DNA of 64,000 nt from Flavobacterium sp. KACC 22763 (GCF_028736155.1 NZ_CP117879.1:2976001-3040000); one strand, 5' to 3'. Counted from the stretch's first letter, positions 42,331 to 52,439 are shown. Numbers and translations: made by a program. The notes: a model not told the origin generated them from the sequence alone.

Positions 42331-42393
42331 GTTTCAAGTTTCAGGTTTCAAGTTTTAGGTTCAGTACGTAACTTGAAACCTGAAACTTGAAAC
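42331..42393. repeat. Inverted repeat inside the RND operon
   Basis: 24-base perfect arms (42331-42354 and 42370-42393), built from GTTTCAAGTTTCAGG-like words, lie between the adaptor and transporter genes. A related run lies at about 62090-62108. It may form an RNA hairpin that protects or separates parts of the operon mRNA. Confidence 0.85.
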
Positions 42394-42408
42394 TATTAAA
42401 ACAAAAAA

Positions 42409-43491
42409 CTATTCTGCTTTTAAACGTAAATGATTGATTACTTCTTTAGGAGCTTCGTAATCGAATTTAATCTTGTCGTTTTCTTTTACTTTCTGAACAC
42501 CTTCAAGCAAGATTCTGTCATTTTCTGTAATACCGCTTTTGATTACGTACAAATCAGGAATTTCACCCGTAATTGTAATCTCTCTAGAACTAACTTTACT
42601 GTCTTTACCTACTACAAAAACATATTTTTTATCTTGAATTTCGTAAGTCGCTTTTTGTGGAATTACGATAGCATTTTTAAGAGGAACATTCATTTGAACC
42701 TGTCCTGTTTCACCATTTCTAAGTAATTTTCCAGAATTAGGGAACCTTGCTCTAAAAGCTATGTTTCCTGTTTCGTTGTTGAATTCACTTTCAATTACCT
42801 CAACATTTCCTTTTTCTTTGAAGATATCCCCGTTAGCCAAAACTAAGTTTACTTTGTTATCGGCACGGTCTTTAATATTAGTCTCATAACTAATATATTC
42901 TGGCTCAGAAACATTGAAATAAGCAAACATTTGGCTATTGTCTGAAAGGCTTGTCAATAATTCACCTTCATCGATTAAACTTCCTAGTTTTAAAGGAATA
43001 CGGTCAATTGTTCCGTCAAATGGAGCTCTGATTTCTGTGAATGATAAATGAAGTTTTGCTAATGATACTTCAGCTTTTGCAGATTGCAATTTTGCTTGCG
43101 CAACACTCAATTCGTTTTTAGAAACGATATTTTTATCTGCCAATAATTTAGAATTTTGCAATTCGATTTCTGCCGATTTTTGTTCAGACTGTGCTTTTAA
43201 TAATTCAGCCTGATACATGTTTGGCATAATTTTAAACAACAGTTGTCCTTTTTTTACAAACTGTCCTTCGTCAACATATATATTTTGTAAAAACCCTTTT
43301 TCTTGGGCGCGAAGTTCGATATTGCGAACCGATCTAATTTGCGAAACGTATTCTTTGGTAAATGAAGTATCAATTCTAACCGGATTAGTGACCGTAAATT
43401 TTTCAACTTCTTCTTTTTCTTCTTTTTTAGATGTGCAGCTCGTTAAGCACACCAAGGCCATTAAGCCTGTGAAAACAATGATTTTTTTCAT
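42409..43491 (-). CDS. RND efflux periplasmic adaptor
   Basis: 360 residues. Lipoprotein signal ending LTSC (Cys19), then lipoyl halves (IELRAQEKGFLQNIYVDEGQFVKKGQLLFKI and LSFTEIRAPFDGTIDRIPLKLGSLIDEGELLTSLSD) around an alpha-hairpin (about 90-150). A beta-barrel and membrane-proximal domain (AIVIPQKATYEIQDKKYVFVV) follow. It links the inner-membrane transporter with the outer-membrane channel. It is the first gene of the three-gene operon. Confidence 0.94.
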   Translation of the reverse strand: MKKIIVFTGLMALVCLTSCTSKKEEKEEVEKFTVTNPVRIDTSFTKEYVSQIRSVRNIELRAQEKGFLQNIYVDEGQFVKKGQLLFKIMPNMYQAELLKAQSEQKSAEIELQNSKLLADKNIVSKNELSVAQAKLQSAKAEVSLAKLHLSFTEIRAPFDGTIDRIPLKLGSLIDEGELLTSLSDNSQMFAYFNVSEPEYISYETNIKDRADNKVNLVLANGDIFKEKGNVEVIESEFNNETGNIAFRARFPNSGKLLRNGETGQVQMNVPLKNAIVIPQKATYEIQDKKYVFVVGKDSKVSSREITITGEIPDLYVIKSGITENDRILLEGVQKVKENDKIKFDYEAPKEVINHLRLKAE

Positions 43492-43668
43492 GATTTAGTT
43501 TGGAAATTAAGCGATTGAATGCTTTGGAATGAAAATTCCTTTTGGATGTTAAAATGCATCAGTCAGCCTTAGTCCAGACCTTAACCTTCATATAAGCAGA
43601 AGTAGAAAAATATACAACAGCAAGATACGCAGAGATCAAAACTCAGGTAACCGATGTATACTGTAAAA

Positions 43669-44049
43669 TCAAATTCTTAATACTCGTTGAGTAATATAGA
43701 TAGGATTTGAATGCCCGAAGACAGGCGTAGAAAATTTTAAACGATTAGAATCATTCGCTGCAGACTGATCTGAAAGTGCCAGATACAACGCGTCTACCAA
43801 ACTATACGAAGCAGTAAAATACTTGTTCGTTAGTAAATTAGTATCATCACCACCCACTAGATCCTCTTCTAGATCAATATCTGTAGCTTCTTCAATTGTT
43901 GAAGTTCCGCGATCTTGATTAGTAAATTTAACCCTGTGTTTTTGTAGATGATGGTGATTATGAGGACCAAAAGTATTTGCATTCAAATATTGGCCTCCGC
44001 CAAACAGAAGCATATTCATGAATACTAAAAATACTATTAACTTTCTCAT
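43669..44049 (-). CDS. Secreted His-rich small protein of unknown function
   Basis: 126 residues. Signal peptide (about 1-25, MRKLIVFLVFMNMLLFGGGQYLNA), then a His cluster FGPHNHHHLQKHRVKF, an acidic stretch (IDLEEDLVGGDD) and YSLVDALYLALSDQS. The His cluster might bind metal. It lies 177 bases upstream of the RND adaptor on the same strand, perhaps in the same transcript. No family is recognised. Confidence 0.7.
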   Translation of the reverse strand: MRKLIVFLVFMNMLLFGGGQYLNANTFGPHNHHHLQKHRVKFTNQDRGTSTIEEATDIDLEEDLVGGDDTNLLTNKYFTASYSLVDALYLALSDQSAANDSNRLKFSTPVFGHSNPIYITQRVLRI

Positions 44050-44239
44050 TTCGGTGCGAAAGTAATAAAAGAATTAAAACAAAAAAAGATTTTTTAACAA
44101 GCTTTAACAGTTACATAAAATGAAAACGTTTTCGGTAACTTTTTATATGAAGATTAGATGAAGAAAAGCATTATCCAATTAAAAAAATGCAATATAAACA
44201 ACTACAAAACAAATATTTACCCAAGACAAATAAATTATA

Positions 44240-44647
44240 TTATGAAAGCTTAATTTGCATTACTGTAAATTCTTGACCAGCTTTTACAAATGTTTTATGA
44301 GTATCTATAAGTCCGATATTTTCATAAAAAGACTTTTTATTGCTTCTGGCGTTGCACCAAACTTTTTTTATTTTTTTACTTTTAGCAAATTTCAGAATGT
44401 GTTTTAAAAGATAAGAAGCAATTCCTTTCCCTTGATATTCTTCTAACGTAGCTAATTTTCTAAACTGCATTTCTTTCCCTTCGATAAAACAAGAAACTAT
44501 AGAAACTAATTTATCATCTTCAAAAACTCCAAAATGAAATCCTGAATCATCTTCTTCTAATTGCACAAATTCAAACGGTTGGTCAGGCCACATTACTTCG
44601 TGACGAATCTGCCAAGTATCAGACGCTTTTATTGTTTTAATTTCCAT
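44240..44647 (-). CDS. GNAT family N-acetyltransferase
   Basis: 135 residues. Motif A is seen as LATLEEYQGKGIASYLLKHILKFAKSKKIKKVWCNARSNKKSFYENIGL, with the Q-G-K-G-I-A acetyl-CoA loop. The N-terminal WQIRHEVMWPDQPFEFVQLEED is typical of a common small GNAT subgroup. The substrate is unknown. It is monocistronic. Confidence 0.92.
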   Translation of the reverse strand: MEIKTIKASDTWQIRHEVMWPDQPFEFVQLEEDDSGFHFGVFEDDKLVSIVSCFIEGKEMQFRKLATLEEYQGKGIASYLLKHILKFAKSKKIKKVWCNARSNKKSFYENIGLIDTHKTFVKAGQEFTVMQIKLS

Positions 44648-44820
44648 TTCACTCTATTATTTGCTCAAAAATAATTCATTTTGATTTGATTATAAAAAAC
44701 AAATCCAGAATATAGATATAACTAGCTTTCAAAACTTTACATAAAAATAAATCAGACAAATCATTCAATTTTAATCTATTATCATTATTTTTATAAAACC
44801 AAAATCAAATAGATTACGTT

Positions 44821-45384
44821 ATGAGAAAATTCTTTTTAGCAGTATTTTTATGTATTTGTGCTAATGGATTCGCACAATTAATACAAATTGGCCCACAGTT
44901 TTCAACTAATATTACTTCTGTCAATGCCAAAAGTTTCAGCTCCGACCATACGAATACAGGAATTGGCGCTGCCGCTTTTGCTCGATTAAATCTTGCACTT
45001 TTTTATGCTCAGGGTGAATTTGGATATGCTCAAACTAATTTCAGCGTATATCAAGACGGAGTTGGAGAAACTAAATTTAAACTGGCAGGAACAGATGCTT
45101 CGCTAATTGCTGGGTTTAAAATTGTTCCCCTTGGAAAGGCTGGAAACGTAAGACTTTTTGTTGGCTACAACTGGAAAAATTATTCAGACATAAGTACCAA
45201 CAATAATCTTAATTCTATAGCCTTGGAAAGAAACAATCACAGTATTCTTGGAGGTGTTGGAGTTGATGTCTGGAGACTAACGTTTGATCTTAGATATCTT
45301 GCCGGCCTAAGCGATATAGATGCTTCTAATAGCGAAATTAAAACTGGAGTAACAAATCTATCACTTGGATTTAAATTCCTATAA
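44821..45384 (+). CDS. Outer-membrane beta-barrel protein
   Basis: 187 residues. Signal peptide (1-18) followed by alternating amphipathic strands (LIQIGPQFSTNITSVNA, ARLNLALFYAQGEFGYAQTNF, NVRLFVGYNWKNYS) and the terminal strand TNLSLGFKFL ending in Leu after Phe, as expected for a barrel. It is a PorT/OmpA-type small barrel of Bacteroidota. The role is unknown. Confidence 0.82.
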   Translation: MRKFFLAVFLCICANGFAQLIQIGPQFSTNITSVNAKSFSSDHTNTGIGAAAFARLNLALFYAQGEFGYAQTNFSVYQDGVGETKFKLAGTDASLIAGFKIVPLGKAGNVRLFVGYNWKNYSDISTNNNLNSIALERNNHSILGGVGVDVWRLTFDLRYLAGLSDIDASNSEIKTGVTNLSLGFKFL

Positions 45385-45393
45385 ACATAAAAC

Positions 45394-45425
45394 AAAAAAA
45401 GGGAATCGATTGATTCCCTTTTTTT
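45394..45425. terminator. Bidirectional intrinsic terminator
   Basis: AAAAAAAGGGAATC / GATTCCCTTTTTTT between the convergent barrel and TPR genes. Confidence 0.9.
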
Positions 45426-45429
45426 GTTT

Positions 45430-46041
45430 TTATAGTTTAACGTAATAACTCTCTTCATTATCACTCATTATCTTTTGTATTCCTTCTTCTGTTTTAACAG
45501 CTACATTTACAACATGGAGTATGTTTGACTTATCATTCAGACTACAGTTCCAGATTGTCCCATCTGAAAGAATAATCTCTGAGAATGCTGATACATTACA
45601 GTTATTATCATTGTACACTAGATTTTCTGTTTTGACAAGTTTCTTTACCTGTGTTTTTTTGTCAACTTCGTAAAATAAAATCTCGTTTTCTTTAATTTCT
45701 ACTAATTCATCAAAAGCAGATTGATTCACACTTACCGTAGCTGAAGACCAGACTGGTTGATTTCCTGTTCTTTTCCAAGTTCCAACAACTTGACTTAAAA
45801 TTTCTTTTCTCAAAACGCCACGCAAAGTGTCTACTTTACTTACAGCATCTTTTCCGATTTCGTTTTCAGGTTTAATCTTCGCAGCTAAAGAAAACAAATC
45901 TATAGCTTTTACAAAATCAGCTTTTTTGTAGTAAGAAATAGCCAATTCATATTTGTTTTTTTGAAATGCAATCTTTTGATCGTTCTGCCCAAAAAATTGA
46001 ATGGTAGTTAGCAAAACAATCAGAACAAAAGTATTCTTCAT
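45430..46041 (-). CDS. Secreted TPR-motif protein of unknown function
   Basis: 203 residues. Signal peptide (1-18), one TPR-like unit (YELAISYYKKADFVKAIDLFSLAAKIKPENE, about 32-62), then a beta-rich domain (VVGTWKRTGNQPVWSSATVSVNQSAFDELVEIKENEILFYEVDKKTQVKKL) that resembles lipocalin-like small barrels. It may sit in the periplasm. It is monocistronic between two terminators. Confidence 0.75.
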   Translation of the reverse strand: MKNTFVLIVLLTTIQFFGQNDQKIAFQKNKYELAISYYKKADFVKAIDLFSLAAKIKPENEIGKDAVSKVDTLRGVLRKEILSQVVGTWKRTGNQPVWSSATVSVNQSAFDELVEIKENEILFYEVDKKTQVKKLVKTENLVYNDNNCNVSAFSEIILSDGTIWNCSLNDKSNILHVVNVAVKTEEGIQKIMSDNEESYYVKL

Positions 46042-46142
46042 TTGGATTTGGAGGTATTTTTAGTATTTCGCAAACGTAATATTTTCCTAACAAATATCTT
46101 TACGGTTTTCCGTAATTTTGTATATTTTTAATTATTTTAAAC

Positions 46143-46179
46143 AAAAAAAGTTACTTTGCGAGAACAAAGTAACTTTTTT
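46143..46179. terminator. Strong hairpin terminator between minus-strand genes
   Basis: AAAAAAAGTTACTTTG / CAAAGTAACTTTTTT, suited to termination in both directions; it follows the M1 peptidase gene on the minus strand. Confidence 0.88.
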
Positions 46180-46204
46180 AAATAGTTTACTACAGTTAAC
46201 TCAA

Positions 46205-48082
46205 TTATTTAACATTTAACACATTGTTTTCTGGTGTTGCATCCATAAAAATTCCACCATCAAGCTCAATTTTTTCTATTTTTTTTGAGCTTTTCAAAAT
46301 TATTCTAGCCGTTTTTTGATTTTTCTCCCAAATCGCTGGCGTTTGATGCAAAGTAATTTTTGATTTATCAGCATAAGTGATTACAACGTCAAACGGAATT
46401 GCAAAACCTCCAATATTTTCTACCGTTATAATTTTCTTATCGGCAGAAATTCCTTTTATGGCAATATCTAAATAATTGTTCGTAAAGAACCAATTATTGA
46501 AAAACCAATTTAAATTCTTACCCGTTGCTGTATTAAATGAATTAAAATAATCCCACGGAATTGGATGTTTTCCATTCCAAGTATCCATATAGCCATGCAA
46601 AGCTTTTTTAAACAAATCATCTCCTAACATATCTTTCAAAGCCAAATAAGAAAGAGAAGCTTTTCCGTATGAGTTACTTCCATAACCTGCTCCAGACACC
46701 TGTGTAGACATTGTTATAATAGGCTGATCTTGTTCTGAAGAGCGATCATAAATATAATGGCTTACTCTAAAGTCTTTATAAAATTTATCTGCTGCTTCTT
46801 TACCGCGCTCTGCAATTGCGATTAAATATTCAAAAGTGGTTGCCCAACCTTCGTCCATAAATGCGTAACGCGTTTCGTTAATTCCCATATAGAATGGAAA
46901 ATAAGTGTGGGCTACTTCATGATCTTGAACCAATTGCGCAAAAACAGCATTTCCCATTTCTGAGTCGTTGCACATCATTGGATATTCCATATCTGCAAAA
47001 CCTTGAAAAGCTGTCATTTTTGAAAATGGATAAGGAACTCCTGGCCATTTATTTGAAAACCAATCTAAAGCATATTGATTGTTTTTTACAGAATTTACGA
47101 AATCTAATCCTTTTACATCATAAGCAGCCTGAATACTTGCGCGACGATTTGTCTTTTTATCGACTACGACACTGCTGGCATCCCATAAATAATGATCGCT
47201 TAAACCAAAACATACATCTGTAATATTTTTAGCTTCAAATTTCCATACATTCCAATCGTATTGTTTGGTTACAATGCCGCTTTTCATTTCCTGTTCGTTA
47301 GCGATATGCAGGATTTCATCTGTTGTGTATGATTTTTTTAAACGTGAAGCAAATTCAGGCTGTAAGACCTCATCTGGATTTAATAAATCTCCTGTTGCAT
47401 AAACCACGTAATTTTTTGGTGCTTTTACAGAAAAAACATAATCATTAAAATCATTATAGAATTCTTGGCGGTCTGTGTGCGGTATTCTATCCCAGCCATT
47501 ATAATCATCATACACTGAAACTCTAGGATAACTATACGCAACGAAGAAAGTAGTTTCGTCAATCTGCCCTTCTCGCCCACTTTCTTTAGACAAAGGATAA
47601 TTCCACTGAATATTTATAGTAGTTTTTGAATGTGGCAAAATTGGTTTCTGCAATTTTACATCCCCAACAGTCCCCCAATTTCTAGCGTCTTCTTTGTACA
47701 CCTCATTTTCTATTTTTAATGACGAAATTGTTAATCCATCACTTAAAAAGTCATTACTCAAATCACTCCCATGAGACGAAGTAGGTTTATGAAGATTATT
47801 TACAAAACGGATAACTAACTCTTTTAAAGTGTCTTTGCTGTTGTTCTCATAAATAATAGTTTCTGTACCTGAAACCATTCTAGTTTTAGGATCAACAGAA
47901 ATTTCCATATTATATTTCCCTCGATTCTGCCAATAGTTTGTGCCTGGTTTTCCATCTTTAGAACGTGTTCCGTTCTCGAAGGCCTTTTTAATATTTCTAG
48001 GCATGTAAAGCTCTTGGGCAATAGTATCTTGAGCAAAAAGAACAAATGCTATTAATGCAAACTGCAAAAATTTCTTTTTCAT
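46205..48082 (-). CDS. M1 family metallopeptidase
   Basis: 625 residues with a signal peptide (about 1-22). The zinc site is H388-E-V-A-H392 with the third ligand E411 in FMDEGWATTFEY, the HExxH-x18-E pattern of M1. The substrate-binding motif appears as GFADMEYPMM in place of GxMEN. The N-terminal beta domain (60-300) and C-terminal beta domain (about 540-625) fit the gluzincin aminopeptidase layout. It is secreted, probably periplasmic, and removes N-terminal residues from peptides. Monocistronic. Confidence 0.93.
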   Translation of the reverse strand: MKKKFLQFALIAFVLFAQDTIAQELYMPRNIKKAFENGTRSKDGKPGTNYWQNRGKYNMEISVDPKTRMVSGTETIIYENNSKDTLKELVIRFVNNLHKPTSSHGSDLSNDFLSDGLTISSLKIENEVYKEDARNWGTVGDVKLQKPILPHSKTTINIQWNYPLSKESGREGQIDETTFFVAYSYPRVSVYDDYNGWDRIPHTDRQEFYNDFNDYVFSVKAPKNYVVYATGDLLNPDEVLQPEFASRLKKSYTTDEILHIANEQEMKSGIVTKQYDWNVWKFEAKNITDVCFGLSDHYLWDASSVVVDKKTNRRASIQAAYDVKGLDFVNSVKNNQYALDWFSNKWPGVPYPFSKMTAFQGFADMEYPMMCNDSEMGNAVFAQLVQDHEVAHTYFPFYMGINETRYAFMDEGWATTFEYLIAIAERGKEAADKFYKDFRVSHYIYDRSSEQDQPIITMSTQVSGAGYGSNSYGKASLSYLALKDMLGDDLFKKALHGYMDTWNGKHPIPWDYFNSFNTATGKNLNWFFNNWFFTNNYLDIAIKGISADKKIITVENIGGFAIPFDVVITYADKSKITLHQTPAIWEKNQKTARIILKSSKKIEKIELDGGIFMDATPENNVLNVK

Positions 48083-48223
48083 AAATGATTCTTAGGACTT
48101 TAAATTGTTTAATATATAAGACTGCTGTTTTAAAACAATGTTACAAATTTAATTATTAATTGTGAATTGTTGATGGTTTGTAGTTGATGGTTAATGGTGC
48201 TTTTTAATTTTTAATTAAAAAAA

Positions 48224-48297
48224 CTAAGCATCTTAGCACCTCAGAACCTTAGCATCTTTAAAAGAAAAACCGTCTATCACCAAAAGTAACAGACGGC
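48224..48297 (-). terminator. CTTAG repeat and terminator downstream of the GapN-like gene
   Basis: A CTTAGCAT/CCTTAG repeat run (48224-48258) adjoins a hairpin CCGTCT / AGACGG (48270-48275, 48291-48296) that is followed on the minus strand by a T-rich tract. Confidence 0.7.
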
Positions 48298-48325
48298 ATC
48301 TACAATTAATATATAACCTTGATTA

Positions 48326-49906
48326 CTACAAAATATAATCGGTATTGATAAAATTAGATTCTTTGCTGTTAAGCAATTCCTGCAGAATCTCATTATTATA
48401 ATCGATATCTTTTGAAGCTACAAACGTACGGATTGAGAATGAACGCAATGCATCTGGAATACTTAATGTCCCTACAGCAGAATCTTTTCTTCCTGTAAAA
48501 GGGAAAGCGTCTGGCCCTCTTTGGCAAGAGCTGTTTAAGTTTACTCGGCAAACTAAGTTAACCAAAGCATCAATTAGCGGTGCCAATGTTTTTATGTCTT
48601 TACCAAACAAACTTACTTGCTGTCCGTAATTTGATTCTGCCATATCTTTCAATGGTTCTTTGATATCTTTAAAAGAAAGCACAGGAACAACTGGTCCGAA
48701 CTGCTCTTCGTGATACACACGCATTTCTTTGTTTACTGGATACAAAACGGCCGGGAAGATATAATTATCAGTATGTTTTCCTCCTTTTTCATTGATCACT
48801 TTTGCTCCTTTATGAACAGCGTCATCAATTAAACCTTGAATATATTTTGGTTTATCTGTTTCTGGAAGCGGTGTCAAAGAAACTCCTTTTTCCCATGGAT
48901 TTCCAAAAACTAAACTATCTACTTTTTCAGCAAAACGTTTATTGAATTCTTCTCTAATAGATTCATGAACATATAAAACTTTTAATGCCGTACATCTTTG
49001 TCCATTAAAAGACAAGCTTCCTGTTATACATTCCTGAATAGCCAAATCTAAATCGGCATCTGGAAGAATAATAGCTGGATTTTTAGCTTCTAAACCTAAA
49101 ATCAAACGCAATCTGTTTTTGTTTGGGTGCTGATCTTGTAAAGCAATCGCCGATTTACTGTTTCCAATTAATGCCAAAACATCAATTTTTCCAGATTTCA
49201 TAATCGGAGAAGCTACTTCGCGCCCTCTACCGTAAACAATATTGATTACACCTTTTGGAAAACTACTTCTGAAAGCTTCCAACAATGGCGAAATACATAA
49301 AACACCATGCTTAGCTGGTTTGAAGATTACGGTATTTCCCATAATCAAAGCTGGAATCAATAATGAGAAAGTTTCGTTTAAAGGATAATTGTAAGGTCCA
49401 AGACAAAGTACAACTCCAAGAGGTCCACGACGAATCATGGCGTTTACTCCTTGTACTTTTTCGAAGTGTGAACTGCGTCCATTTAATTCTTTGTAACTTG
49501 CAATAGTATCATAAATATACTCTACAGTTCTGTCGAATTCTTTTTGCGAGTCTCCTAATGATTTTCCAATCTCCCACATTAAGTATTTCACTACTTCTTC
49601 GCGGGTTTCTTTCATTTGCTTCACAAATTTTTCCATGCATTTAATACGATCCACTACTTTCATAGTTGGCCATAAACCTTGTCCCATATCGTATGCATTG
49701 GTAGCAGCTTCGACAACTTCTACTGCTTCTTTTTCTCCCATAAAAGGAATAGATCCTAATAAAGTCGGCGAATATTTTTCTGTTGAAGAAATAGTAGAAA
49801 ACACAGGTGTGGTTTGCCCTGTCCATTGTTTCAATTCTCCATTTACAAGATAAGTATCTTGATTTATCAGCGCATTAATCTGATATTCTTCTGGTATAAA
49901 ACTCAT
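48326..49906 (-). CDS. gapN: NADP-dependent glyceraldehyde-3-phosphate dehydrogenase-like aldehyde dehydrogenase
   Basis: 526 residues. Catalytic Cys305 in [11 protein letters not shown], general base E273 in [10 protein letters not shown], and N173 in LGPYNYPLN. The QRCTALK context and the length fit the GapN branch of the aldehyde dehydrogenase superfamily. This branch oxidises glyceraldehyde 3-phosphate directly to 3-phosphoglycerate with NADP, bypassing the ATP-yielding step of glycolysis. Assignment to GapN rather than another ALDH rests on motif context. Monocistronic, with its own terminator. Confidence 0.85.
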   Translation of the reverse strand: MSFIPEEYQINALINQDTYLVNGELKQWTGQTTPVFSTISSTEKYSPTLLGSIPFMGEKEAVEVVEAATNAYDMGQGLWPTMKVVDRIKCMEKFVKQMKETREEVVKYLMWEIGKSLGDSQKEFDRTVEYIYDTIASYKELNGRSSHFEKVQGVNAMIRRGPLGVVLCLGPYNYPLNETFSLLIPALIMGNTVIFKPAKHGVLCISPLLEAFRSSFPKGVINIVYGRGREVASPIMKSGKIDVLALIGNSKSAIALQDQHPNKNRLRLILGLEAKNPAIILPDADLDLAIQECITGSLSFNGQRCTALKVLYVHESIREEFNKRFAEKVDSLVFGNPWEKGVSLTPLPETDKPKYIQGLIDDAVHKGAKVINEKGGKHTDNYIFPAVLYPVNKEMRVYHEEQFGPVVPVLSFKDIKEPLKDMAESNYGQQVSLFGKDIKTLAPLIDALVNLVCRVNLNSSCQRGPDAFPFTGRKDSAVGTLSIPDALRSFSIRTFVASKDIDYNNEILQELLNSKESNFINTDYIL

Positions 49907-49980
49907 AATTTGGTTATTTAATGGTCTGGTAATTCTATTTTCAAAAGAAAAAAGAGGCTTTTTTATTGCCTCTTCTTCTT

Positions 49981-50292
49981 TTATGGTTGTACTGTTTCAC
50001 CTTCCCAATCTAGGATTCCTCCAAGCAGATTGTAGGCGTTTTCTATACCTAACTCGTTCATGATCTGGCATGCTTTTGCGCTTCTCGCCCCAGAACGACA
50101 GTATACATAATAGTTTTTATTTTTATCCAATTCTTCTATTTCATAGATAAATGCCTGCCCTTTATTGATATCAATATTAAGAGCATTCTCAATGTAGCCG
50201 TCATTAAATTCGTCTTCAGTTCTTACATCAAGTATAACTGCATTTTCGTCAGCCTCTAACTGAGCAACCCAATCTTCTTGTGATAAATTCAT
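49981..50292 (-). CDS. Single-domain rhodanese-like protein
   Basis: 103 residues, with the rhodanese loop [11 protein letters not shown] (active Cys65), [24 protein letters not shown] at the N-terminal half, and a C-terminal [10 protein letters not shown]. It carries persulfide sulfur on Cys65, in the cytoplasm. It is divergent from the Crp/Fnr regulator and fits the sulfur-handling genes of the right-hand region. Confidence 0.93.
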   Translation of the reverse strand: MNLSQEDWVAQLEADENAVILDVRTEDEFNDGYIENALNIDINKGQAFIYEIEELDKNKNYYVYCRSGARSAKACQIMNELGIENAYNLLGGILDWEGETVQP

Positions 50293-50653
50293 AATAAAAT
50301 GTGTTTTTGTAAAATTACGACGTTTCTATATATAAAAAACGTACCAAATGCGATTTCGATTATTATTCTCAGAAAACGTTTTAGAGAAAGTATTATAATC
50401 AGTGAATTACAAATTTAGTTACTATTTTTAAAAATTCAGCCTACAAAATCGATAGAAAATAGGATTTTTTCATTTTCATAAAATTAATCTTAAATCTAGT
50501 TTTCTGATAATTATTCCCATCCCAAACCCTTATCTTTGCAAATAATCATATATTTTAATTCTATTTTGATAAAAATATTCGCCACGAACTAGACTAATTC
50601 TTAAAAGTAAATTGGTGTGAATTAATGTAATTCGTGGCAAAAAAAACTATAAA
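50293..50653. other. 361-base divergent region between rhodanese and Crp/Fnr genes
   Basis: It contains a plus-strand -7 element TATCTTTG (50531-50538), which gives a leader of about 115 bases for the Crp/Fnr gene. Within the leader lies an inverted repeat GCCACGAA (50581-50588) / TTCGTGGC (50631-50638) followed by six or more A. No coding sequence is apparent. Confidence 0.6.
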
Positions 50654-51295
50654 ATGCAGCATTCATTAAAAACCATATTTCCTAATTTCTCCAACGAGCT
50701 TATCGCTACAATTGAAGAAAACGGAAGCCTTCAGGATTTTGAAGCAGGAACCATTTTAATGCGTACCGGACAGTATATTAAAAATACCGTTTTGATTATT
50801 AAAGGTAAAATCAAAATCTATCGCGAAGGCGAAGACGGCGGAGAGTTCTTGATGTATTATTTACAACCAGGACAAGCTTGTGCCATCTCGATGATTTGTA
50901 CCGCAAAAAGCGAAAAAAGCCAGATAATGGCAAAAGTTGTTGAAGATGTTACTGTGATGATGATTCCGCTGCAATTGATGGACAAGTGGATGATGGAACA
51001 CCGATCTTGGTATGAATTTGTAATTGAAACCTACCGAAGTCGCTTTGAAGAAGTTCTCGAAGTGGTTGACAACATCGCCTTCCGTTCTATGGATGAAAGA
51101 TTAGAGTTTTATTTAAAACGTCATTCTGATGCATGCGGCTGTTCTGAAGTGAATCTTTCGCACCAAGAAATCGCAACCGAATTGAATACTTCACGAGAAG
51201 TGGTTTCCAGATTACTCAAAAAAATGGAACAGCGCGGTCTAGTCAAACTCAACCGAAACCAAATTGAGTTATTAAACACGAACTTCACGAATTAA
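50654..51295 (+). CDS. Crp/Fnr family transcription regulator
   Basis: 213 residues. The cyclic-nucleotide-binding-like barrel (about 15-125: FEAGTILMRTGQYIKNTVLIIKGKIKIYREGEDGGEFLMYYLQPGQACAIS) is followed by a winged helix (about 165-205: VNLSHQEIATELNTSREVVSRLLKKMEQRGLVKL). No N-terminal Cys cluster is present, so it is not an Fnr-type iron-sulfur sensor. The internal CGCSE and CTAK cysteines could respond to sulfide or redox. Its location suggests that it controls sulfur and respiratory genes. Confidence 0.92.
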   Translation: MQHSLKTIFPNFSNELIATIEENGSLQDFEAGTILMRTGQYIKNTVLIIKGKIKIYREGEDGGEFLMYYLQPGQACAISMICTAKSEKSQIMAKVVEDVTVMMIPLQLMDKWMMEHRSWYEFVIETYRSRFEEVLEVVDNIAFRSMDERLEFYLKRHSDACGCSEVNLSHQEIATELNTSREVVSRLLKKMEQRGLVKLNRNQIELLNTNFTN

Positions 51296-51309
51296 CACGA
51301 AACTTTTTT

Positions 51310-51442
51310 AACACATAGAAACATAGCTTAACGAAATCTACAAAAGGCGTTTCACTTGCATTAACGCACATACCTATGTGTAAATGACTAGTCATTTATT
51401 ATAATCTTTTTCAAACAACTAAAATCTATGTTTCTATGTGTT
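51310..51442. repeat. Intergenic repeat element, copy 2 (first copy at 13108-13248)
   Basis: 17-base perfect inverted arms (51310-51326 and 51426-51442; core ACACATAGAAACATAG). They enclose AAAGGCGTTT, a CACATACCTATGTG palindrome and the palindrome ATGACTAGTCAT. The order of elements matches copy 1. It follows the Crp/Fnr stop by 14 bases. Confidence 0.85.
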
Positions 51443-51568
51443 TAAAATTTATTATGTGCAGAAAAATTCGTGTACATTCGTGAAATTAGTGTTTAATAAT
51501 CCTCTTCTGTGATAAATGTTACTGTAGGATTCTAATTTCCGAAGCAACTTTGCATTAAAATAAATGCA

Positions 51569-52354
51569 ATGGAATATTTAGGATTTTTCGCTTCAATCGT
51601 AATTGGAATCACACTTGGCTTAATTGGCGGAGGCGGTTCTATTCTCACTATTCCTATTTTAGTTTATTTATTCAAAGTCAATCCCGATCAGGCAACTTCT
51701 TATTCCCTGTTTATTGTGGGATTAACAGCATTATTTGGAAGTTACAGCCATTACAAAATGGGAAATTTAAAACTGAAATCGGCTTTGTACTTTGCAGTTC
51801 CTTCCGTTATCTCGATTTTGATAATACGTGAAGTAATTTTTCCTCAAATTGCATCGACTTTGTTTTCTGTTGCTTCTTATACTGTTTCAAAAGATTTTCT
51901 GATTATGATCATCTTTTCCGTTTTAATGATTACGGCAGCAATTTCGATGATTAAAAAAAATCAGTCTGAAATAAAATCAGCAGAGACCAATTATTTGCAG
52001 CTTAGCTTAATTGGATTTTTAGTCGGAATCGTAACCGGTTTTCTTGGCGCTGGCGGCGGATTCTTAATTATTCCTGCCCTGCTTTTTTTCGCCAATCTTC
52101 CCATGAAACAAGCCGTTGGAACTTCATTATTGATTATTAGCATTAATTCTTCAATAGGTTTTGCGGGCGATTTATATATCGGAACACCAATAAATTATAC
52201 TTTTTTATTAAGCGTTTCCGCAATGGCCTTAATCGGTATGCTTGTTGGAAGTCAGCTTTCTAAGAAAATAGACGGCACAAAATTAAAACCTCTTTTTGGA
52301 TGGTTTGTCCTCGTAATGGGATTTTACATCATTGCCAAAGAAGTTTTATTTTAA
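51569..52354 (+). CDS. TauE/SafE family sulfite exporter-like permease
   Basis: 261 residues with about eight membrane helices in two repeats. Each repeat has the family's Gly-rich turn (IGITLGLIGGGGSILTIPILVYLF at 11-34; IVTGFLGAGGGFLIIPALLFF at about 153-173). It is predicted to export sulfite, sulfoacetate or related anions across the inner membrane. The neighbouring rhodanese, Crp/Fnr and, after a gap, MBL-rhodanese and YeeE/YedE genes support a sulfur role. Confidence 0.92.
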   Translation: MEYLGFFASIVIGITLGLIGGGGSILTIPILVYLFKVNPDQATSYSLFIVGLTALFGSYSHYKMGNLKLKSALYFAVPSVISILIIREVIFPQIASTLFSVASYTVSKDFLIMIIFSVLMITAAISMIKKNQSEIKSAETNYLQLSLIGFLVGIVTGFLGAGGGFLIIPALLFFANLPMKQAVGTSLLIISINSSIGFAGDLYIGTPINYTFLLSVSAMALIGMLVGSQLSKKIDGTKLKPLFGWFVLVMGFYIIAKEVLF

Positions 52355-52439
52355 TAGAACTCACAAATTTTATTTAGTTTCACTTGTAGAGTAATCTTTG
52401 TCAAAGCCTAACACTTTGACAAAGATGAAACTAAAACCT

